Assembly (NCBI GenBank): GCA_003155705.1
Contig: PMEC01000228.1
Span: forward strand, 3,949-9,925
Direction of reading: 5' to 3'
DNA from: Bacteroidales bacterium
GTDB taxonomy: Bacteria; Bacteroidota; Bacteroidia; Bacteroidales; VadinHA17
DNA: 5,977 nucleotides
The notes below the pieces were generated by a model. It saw only the letters and a program-made list of their open reading frames with translations. It searched no databases and was not told the origin of the DNA. A program made the translations under genes and the position numbers. Shown here in pieces: positions 1-4,107 of this stretch (positions are counted from its first letter, which is position 1; every line of letters begins with the position of its first letter).

Positions 1-900
1 AGACTGATAAAAAGATTCTTCTTACAACTGGAAGAAATGAGCATAATTTTTAAAATCGCTGAAGCACACTCTGAAGTAAGAGATATACTGCGATTTGAAG
101 ATATTGAACATTTACTCGGGCATGTCAGCCGGCATGACACACTCCACGACGTGGTTGTGACAGCAATAGGCGAAAGAGAACCAGATATTAAGAAAGCACC
201 AATCAAGCCTAAAACTTTACTTCCTCCTGAAATTATTTCCCAAATTGTCTTAGGAAATAATTATTTTACATCGACCCATCCACACGAATATTTCGAAAGT
301 TTCAATAATGAGCAAAAGCCTTTTATTACACTGGTCACATGCTCTGATTCACGTGTACCGCTCAATTCCCTGATGCCTGATACCTCTAACAAAGTCTTTT
401 CAATACAGAATATAGGAAATCAGATCTTATCGACAGAAGGTTCTGTAGATTACGGCATTTATCATCTGAAAACACCTTTATTGTTTTTTCTGGGGCATTC
501 CGATTGTGGGGCCATAAAAGCATTCATGAAAGGATTCGAAAAAGAATCTTACAATATTAAGCACGAACTAGACTTTTTGAGGCCCACTATTAAGGAATTT
601 GAAACAAAAAAAGATTTTGAAAAACTTCAGACACTTGTTATTGAAAAGAATCTCGATTACCAGGTAAATATTGCCTGCAAAAAATATAAAGATCTGATAC
701 AGTCCGGTCAGCTTACTATTATTGCAGGATTCTACGATTTCAAGGGAGAATATGGAAAAGGCATGGGAGATATAGTTATTGTAAACGTAAACAAGCAAAA
801 GGATATTGAGGAAATGCGTAACCTTCCCTTATTTGACGCGTTGTCAAAAGCACAAAAGGAATTGCATATCGGGAGGTTACCCAAAAAAAATGTCACTTAA
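1..900 (+). CDS. SulP/STAS anion transporter - beta-carbonic anhydrase fusion, 5'-truncated (C-terminal part)
   Basis: The frame is open from base 1, so the gene starts upstream. The ATG at 37 lies inside a domain and is probably not the true start. Counting from that ATG, residues 1-45 resemble the end of a SulP-type STAS domain (EAHSEVRDILR, then a GLE-like helix and GHVSR). After a Pro/Lys-rich linker (about 50-65), residues 66-287 form a beta-class carbonic anhydrase. The visible zinc ligands are C102, H154 and C157 (motifs TCSDSRVP and GHSDCGA), and the D104/R106 catalytic dyad is intact. Such enzymes interconvert CO2 and bicarbonate at a zinc centre. SulP-carbonic anhydrase fusions are a known class, thought to be membrane bicarbonate transporters that carry a cytoplasmic hydration module. 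The transmembrane part is outside the window, so the SulP assignment rests only on the STAS remnant. The alternative is a stand-alone carbonic anhydrase starting at 37, which is less likely given the open upstream frame and the STAS-like sequence. Confidence 0.85.
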   Translation, partial: RLIKRFFLQLEEMSIIFKIAEAHSEVRDILRFEDIEHLLGHVSRHDTLHDVVVTAIGEREPDIKKAPIKPKTLLPPEIISQIVLGNNYFTSTHPHEYFESFNNEQKPFITLVTCSDSRVPLNSLMPDTSNKVFSIQNIGNQILSTEGSVDYGIYHLKTPLLFFLGHSDCGAIKAFMKGFEKESYNIKHELDFLRPTIKEFETKKDFEKLQTLVIEKNLDYQVNIACKKYKDLIQSGQLTIIAGFYDFKGEYGKGMGDIVIVNVNKQKDIEEMRNLPLFDALSKAQKELHIGRLPKKNVT

Positions 901-970
901 GTTAAACATTTCAGAGCTCCCTGAAATTGATTACATCTGTCCGGGAATGTCGGCTGACGATATTCAATGA
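890..970 (+). CDS. possible 26-residue ORF overlapping the end of the carbonic anhydrase gene
   Basis: ATG at 890 overlaps the last 11 bases of the fusion gene in another frame and runs to TGA at 968-970. The peptide begins MSLKLNISELPE and contains ICPGMSADD. A purine-rich GGGAGG (871-876) lies 13 bases upstream, rather far for a ribosome site. The overlap would suit translational coupling. No family is recognised. It could equally be chance, or the leftover start of a decayed gene. A hairpin (908-927) lies inside it. Confidence 0.15.
   Translation: MSLKLNISELPEIDYICPGMSADDIQ
908..927 (+). other. 7-bp hairpin just after the carbonic anhydrase stop
   Basis: ATTTCAG (908-914) pairs with CTGAAAT (921-927) around a six-base loop, eight bases after the TAA of the fusion gene. 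No T-run follows, so it is not a classical intrinsic terminator. It may be a weak terminator or a 3'-end stabilising stem, or chance. It is the only structured element seen in the 98-base gap before the FISUMP lipoprotein gene. Confidence 0.3.
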
Positions 971-998
971 ATGAGAGTGTTTATTAATCTTTTGTCAG

Positions 999-1976
999 AT
1001 GAAAACACAAAGTATTTATAGTTTTCTGATATTCATAATATTTGGTTTCACATTTACAACTTGTAAAAAAACAGATAGAATCTCATTACCTGTGGTAATA
1101 ACCTATACTCCTTTATATGTTGAATCAACCTCTGCTACAATAGGTTGCATGGTGAAATCTGATGGAGGATCACAAATCGTTGGTTGTGGAATATATATGG
1201 GGATTTCACAAAATCCTGAGACAACTGGTACACAGCTTCAAATTGCAAGCGATACAGGTTCTTTTCTCGGACAAGTATCCGGGCTTCTTCCCAACATTCA
1301 ATATTTTATTAAAGCTTATGCAAAAAATGCAAAGGGAGAAAGCCTGGGAGATCAGGTAAATTTTACCACGCCCGGGACGATTACTGACTATGAAAAGAAC
1401 ATCTATGAAACTGTAAAAATTGGTCCGCAATTATGGATGGCACAAAATTTAGGAACATCTCATTTCCTCAATGGTGACCTCATTGGTACGACCAGTCCAT
1501 CGACTCAGGATATTTCCAATGTAATCTCCCCTGAGTACCAGTGGTCATATGGTGGAGATGATGCTAATGCAAAAATATATGGTAAATTATATACATGGTA
1601 TACGATAACAGACCCCAGAAAAGTTTGTCCGGCCGGATGGCATATTCCCACGGATTCTGAATGGACTACTCTTGAATCAACACTGGGAGGATATATTATT
1701 GCAGGCAGTGAACTTAAAGAAGGCGGAAATTCACATTGGGTTACACCATATAATCTGGATGCGACAAATGAAAGTTGTTTTAAAGCACTTCCGGGAGGTT
1801 ATAGAAACGTTACCGGAGGATTTTCATACCTGGGGAGTTATGGCTACTGGTGGTCATCTACAGAAGGTGATGTTTCTAATAGCTGGATAAGATCCCTTTT
1901 CGTTCAGTCGGGTCAGATTTCGAGAACAGCGTTTTTAAAAATGAATGGCGCTTCCGTCAGATGCATTAAAGACTAG
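999..1976 (+). CDS. FISUMP-domain lipoprotein (Fibrobacter succinogenes major paralogous domain)
   Basis: A 325-residue exported lipoprotein. Residues 1-21 are a signal peptide (MKTQ, then a hydrophobic run) ending at C22 followed by Lys-Lys, typical of Bacteroidota lipoproteins; the lipobox residues before C22 (FTT) are loose. Residues about 32-125 look like one Ig/fibronectin type III-like module (SATIGCMVKSDGG and QYFIKAYAKNAKGE are typical strands). Residues about 131-325 match the FISUMP domain: KIGPQLWMAQNL, YGKLYTWY, CPAGWHIPTDSEW (C210-W222), ALPGGYR, YWWSSTE (Y283-E289) and the closing VRCIKD (C322). C210 and C322 could form a disulfide. The family is common in Bacteroidota and Fibrobacteres cell-surface proteins, and its biochemical role is not established. 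No Shine-Dalgarno sequence precedes the ATG, which is usual for the phylum. The start is supported by the signal peptide beginning directly at this Met. Confidence 0.88.
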   Translation: MKTQSIYSFLIFIIFGFTFTTCKKTDRISLPVVITYTPLYVESTSATIGCMVKSDGGSQIVGCGIYMGISQNPETTGTQLQIASDTGSFLGQVSGLLPNIQYFIKAYAKNAKGESLGDQVNFTTPGTITDYEKNIYETVKIGPQLWMAQNLGTSHFLNGDLIGTTSPSTQDISNVISPEYQWSYGGDDANAKIYGKLYTWYTITDPRKVCPAGWHIPTDSEWTTLESTLGGYIIAGSELKEGGNSHWVTPYNLDATNESCFKALPGGYRNVTGGFSYLGSYGYWWSSTEGDVSNSWIRSLFVQSGQISRTAFLKMNGASVRCIKD

Positions 1977-1991
1977 CTTCATTGAAATAAA

Positions 1992-2015
1992 AAAACCGGT
2001 TCTCTGACCGGTTTT
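1992..2015 (-). terminator. intrinsic terminator between convergent lipoprotein genes
   Basis: A 9-bp stem (1992-2000 with 2007-2015, core ACCGGT) closes a six-base loop, midway between the two convergent stops. Read on the minus strand, the stem is followed by a T-rich tract from the A-run at 1985-1994, so it best serves the minus-strand lipoprotein gene, which stops 22 bases away. On the plus strand the tail is only TTTT then ACTG, so it may act in both directions with weaker effect on the FISUMP gene. Confidence 0.8.
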
Positions 2016-2036
2016 ACTGTTAATACTTAATATATT

Positions 2037-3047
2037 TTACCACCATTTGCTGAATACTCTCCCGAATCTCCGGTCGAAGCTCTTGGATTTACCTGTCAGA
2101 TTGTTTGTAACTGTTACCAGCGTCAAATGCTTGTTAGACGGGTCTGCCTTGAAAGATATCTGATATGAATCGGTCGAGCCAACGGTATAGGTCATTGTCC
2201 CGGACGTAACCACCAGGCTTCCCATATAGTTAGTAATGATAAGAGGTATTGTAATAGTCTTTGAATATGTATCGCCCTTTTCATTGACTCCCGTAACCGT
2301 ACCATTATATGTTAATGTATCAAATGAAGCAACATGTTTGAAATTTATGTTTGCAACGCCAACATTTTTGAAATAGGCAATTGCTGTACGTACTTTATTG
2401 ACAACTCGTGTAAACTTAAGTGTATCGGTTTTCCCGGTAACTGCTATTGCATAACTCAGGGAAGCCGTAATATTGTCAGTTACAGAGATCCTGGCTGATA
2501 CATTCGAACTGAGTTTAATAGCATCTTTGGTTCTGGTAACTGTACGTGTGCCATTCATAATAACTGTTGTACTATCAGTTGTTACAGCAAAATTGGTAAA
2601 ACTAAATGCCCTGGCGAATAGCCTTGCATGGTTAGCAACAGGCTTAGTAATAGTGATAGTGATTTTACCGTTCTTGATAATGTTTTCATTGGCACAACTA
2701 TCCTTATAAGTGTAGTAGGTTATTGTAATCACTTTTGGAAAAGTAGTTGTGTCAGGATGATCAACGGTTATAACAACCGAATTTGTCGGGGTCCCTGCCT
2801 CGAAGGATTTTGTAACGGCCACCACATAATTGTTGTTTTGCAGTTCTTCGAGATTGTTGTCAATATCTTCCTCCGTTTTATCCGCTAATGCATCCTGGGC
2901 ATCTGAATTCAGCACCTGAACTGCCTGTTGACTTGTTATCGAACCGCTTGAAGATGAAGAATCCTTCTTGCAGGAAGACAATGAGAGACTTACTGCTGCA
3001 ATAAGGAAGAATAGCCTTAAAATAATCTTTCCTGTTTTCATAATCAT
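2037..3047 (-). CDS. unrecognised Thr-rich, probably beta-rich lipoprotein
   Basis: A 336-residue protein with a clear lipoprotein signal: a basic start (MKTGK), a hydrophobic run to about residue 21, and lipobox LSSC with the lipidated Cys at C26 followed by KKD. A Ser-rich tether (residues 30-36) leads to a short acidic, helix-prone segment (about 40-75, ALADKTEEDIDNNLEEL). The rest (about 75-336) alternates Thr/Val/Ile in patterns expected of beta strands (for example KITITITK and TGTMTYTVG), with a basic aromatic C-terminus ending KWW. No family is recognised. It is probably anchored in the outer membrane or periplasmic leaflet. The first ATG is used here; Met3 (codon at 3039-3041) gives the more usual MKTGK start and is an equally good choice. 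No Shine-Dalgarno is visible. It stands alone between a convergent and a divergent neighbour, so it is probably monocistronic. Confidence 0.8.
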   Translation of the reverse strand: MIMKTGKIILRLFFLIAAVSLSLSSCKKDSSSSSGSITSQQAVQVLNSDAQDALADKTEEDIDNNLEELQNNNYVVAVTKSFEAGTPTNSVVITVDHPDTTTFPKVITITYYTYKDSCANENIIKNGKITITITKPVANHARLFARAFSFTNFAVTTDSTTVIMNGTRTVTRTKDAIKLSSNVSARISVTDNITASLSYAIAVTGKTDTLKFTRVVNKVRTAIAYFKNVGVANINFKHVASFDTLTYNGTVTGVNEKGDTYSKTITIPLIITNYMGSLVVTSGTMTYTVGSTDSYQISFKADPSNKHLTLVTVTNNLTGKSKSFDRRFGRVFSKWW

Positions 3048-3068
3048 AATATTAGTTTAACGTTTATT

Positions 3069-3097
3069 TGCTTAATACTCTTCTTAGATGCTTAATA
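3069..3097. repeat. two direct copies of TGCTTAATA spaced by 20 bp
   Basis: TGCTTAATA occurs at 3069-3077 and again at 3089-3097, a 20-base period that places both on about the same helix face. They sit 22-50 bases upstream of the minus-strand lipoprotein start, in the divergent spacer. The position and period suit an operator or activator site, but short AT-rich repeats arise easily by chance. A third copy (4109-4117) overlaps the start of the radical SAM gene. Confidence 0.25.
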
Positions 3098-3264
3098 TGT
3101 TTAAAGGTTTAATCTGAACCGGATAAAAATTTCGAAATCTGTTTTTCCCCCTTTTCTTTGACATACAATAGAACGAATGACAACAAATAAAGTTGCAAAA
3201 AGTTTAAAAATTTAAATACGGGACTGATAATAGCTGAATGAAAATTATTTCGCTGAAAAACTAA

Positions 3265-3272
3265 TAACTTTG
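3265..3272 (+). promoter_or_regulatory. Bacteroidota-type -7 promoter box TAACTTTG
   Basis: TAACTTTG matches the TAnnTTTG -7 consensus of Bacteroidota primary sigma factors. It lies 16 bases before the ATG at 3289, implying transcription starting near 3276-3280 and a very short leader. No TTTG -33 element is seen at the usual distance upstream, so support is partial. It supports the small membrane protein gene being expressed on its own. Confidence 0.45.
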
Positions 3273-3288
3273 GTTAAAATTTCAAATA

Positions 3289-3492
3289 ATGGGGAAAATA
3301 ATATTGAGTATAATGTTTTTAATATCAATCGTGGGGAATATTTATTTAATGTTCTCTGTTTATTATGGGAATTCATATTCAGTTCTTGAGAAGATAGGTA
3401 TTGTTGTTTTTGCTGTTTCTAATCTCGTCATATTATTTCTTAGTATTGCCTGGTATTTTGTTTTCAGAATAAGAAAATCGAGAAAACAATAA
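3289..3492 (+). CDS. small two-helix membrane protein, unrecognised
   Basis: A 67-residue protein with two predicted membrane spans, about residues 4-25 (IILSIMFLISIVGNIYLMF) and 36-60 (GIVVFAVSNLVILFLSIAWYF). A short polar loop lies between them and a basic tail (RIRKSRKQ) follows. By the positive-inside rule the tail, and hence both ends, would face the cytoplasm. No family is recognised. The -7 box just upstream and the clean two-span topology with a basic tail support a real gene. It has no Shine-Dalgarno sequence. It is separated from the next supported gene by about 300 bases, so co-transcription is uncertain. Confidence 0.55.
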   Translation: MGKIILSIMFLISIVGNIYLMFSVYYGNSYSVLEKIGIVVFAVSNLVILFLSIAWYFVFRIRKSRKQ

Positions 3493-3564
3493 CTCTGGAA
3501 TAATTCAATAGAATTGTCATGGTTTGAGCAAAATTTCAAGTTTTATTATTAACCATTGTTTTTT

Positions 3565-3777
3565 ATGGTCAGTTTGTTCCAATTCAGTGGTCATCGCAAC
3601 CGGTTCTTCCAGTCAGCTACCAACTTATTAGTTTTTTATTATGCTATAAAAAACATTCCTAAAATTGCCTTGATAATCAATATATTTACTATCTTTATTT
3701 GCATAATACTTTGGGCCTCAGATCATATTAAATATTTACATCCGGGTAAGATTTTAATTATAGTTCTAAATTCTTAA
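3565..3777 (+). CDS. doubtful hydrophobic small ORF in the 3493-3779 gap
   Basis: The gap of about 290 bases between the membrane protein and the 83-residue gene holds only this open frame: 70 codons from ATG 3565, or 73 from TTG 3556. It contains one hydrophobic stretch (IALIINIFTIFICIILW) that could span a membrane. No family or ribosome site is recognised, and AT-rich non-coding DNA often yields such hydrophobic frames. In its favour, its stop lies 14 bases before the next gene's start, an operon-like spacing. Otherwise I see nothing in this gap apart from a short GC-richer patch at about 3585-3625. Confidence 0.2.
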   Translation: MVSLFQFSGHRNRFFQSATNLLVFYYAIKNIPKIALIINIFTIFICIILWASDHIKYLHPGKILIIVLNS

Positions 3778-3779
3778 TA

Positions 3780-3788
3780 AAAGGAGGT
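3780..3788 (+). promoter_or_regulatory. perfect Shine-Dalgarno sequence AAAGGAGGT
   Basis: Nine bases fully complementary to the usual 16S anti-Shine-Dalgarno tail, with GGAGG ending four bases before the ATG at 3792. Bacteroidota genes mostly lack such sites, and none of the other starts in this window has one. It fixes the start of the 83-residue gene and suggests high or specially controlled translation. Confidence 0.8.
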
Positions 3789-3791
3789 ATT

Positions 3792-4043
3792 ATGGCAACA
3801 AAAAAACAGATTAATCTTGAAAAGCTGACTCTTAAAGAAATTTTTCACACTCTTCTTGGAGATAAAAAAGCGAAAAAAGTTCTTGGTGAAATTCATTCTG
3901 AGATTAAGAAGGGGCGAAAAGGTGAGGCTTTGCGAAGTTCTATATTTCACATACTTGCCAGGAACAAAGTAACCAATGCTAAGATGTCTTCAATATTAAG
4001 CAGAAGTATCGCTTCTACAATGTCGGACCCTACAGGGACGTAA
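3792..4043 (+). CDS. 83-residue basic small protein, candidate RiPP precursor peptide
   Basis: Residues 1-70 are Lys/Arg-rich and helix-prone (LEKLTLKEIFHTLLG, KKAKKVLGEIHSEIKKG, SSIFHILARNK). The last 13 or so are Ser/Thr-rich and end SDPTGT. I count 17 Lys/Arg against 7 Asp/Glu, with no Cys, Trp or Tyr and one proline (P80). There is no signal peptide or membrane span. The start is set by the strong Shine-Dalgarno at 3780-3788. It lies 64 bases upstream of a B12-type radical SAM gene on the same strand. That context, plus a helical leader-like part and a distinct polar tail, fits a precursor whose C-terminal end is modified. Absence of Cys argues against thioether (sactipeptide-like) chemistry. 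No precursor family is recognised and no GG-type cleavage site is seen near the tail. The alternative is a small basic nucleic-acid-binding or ribosome-associated protein. Confidence is for a real gene; the precursor role is much less certain. Confidence 0.7.
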   Translation: MATKKQINLEKLTLKEIFHTLLGDKKAKKVLGEIHSEIKKGRKGEALRSSIFHILARNKVTNAKMSSILSRSIASTMSDPTGT

Positions 4044-4055
4044 TGTAAAATATGA

Positions 4056-4089
4056 CTATTAAAATTTAATTTAACATTTCAGTTAATAG
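4056..4089 (+). other. AT-rich inverted repeat between the small protein and radical SAM genes
   Basis: CTATTAA (4056-4062) can pair with TTAATAG (4083-4089) around a 20-base loop. It fills most of the 64-base spacer after the small protein stop. It is weak (one G:C pair) and has no T-run, so it is not a convincing terminator. If formed, it could stabilise the small protein's message or lower expression of the downstream gene. Confidence 0.25.
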
Positions 4090-4107
4090 CCATCGCTTTC
4101 TTCCTTT

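Noticed and set aside
568..798. 76-codon minus-strand ORF inside the carbonic anhydrase region
   Set aside because: It is antisense to a clearly conserved enzyme domain and has no recognisable protein features; it is a shadow.
971..1021. 16-codon ORF starting ATG 971 that overlaps the FISUMP start
   Set aside because: It is very short, has no ribosome site or conserved feature, and conflicts with the lipoprotein start at 999.
1162..1890. Plus- and minus-strand ORFs (1162-1359, 1206-1430, 1672-1890) within the FISUMP gene
   Set aside because: All overlap the well-supported FISUMP lipoprotein frame and lack their own start signals or family likeness.
2473..2888. Two plus-strand ORFs opposite the minus-strand lipoprotein
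   Set aside because: They are antisense to a gene with a clear lipoprotein signal. Their hydrophobic composition is what the complement of Thr/Val/Asn-rich coding sequence gives.
3551..3569. Hairpin-like ACCAT...ATGGT with internal T-run as a terminator for the membrane protein gene
   Set aside because: Only five pairs, with the T-run in the loop rather than after the stem, so it does not fit an intrinsic terminator.
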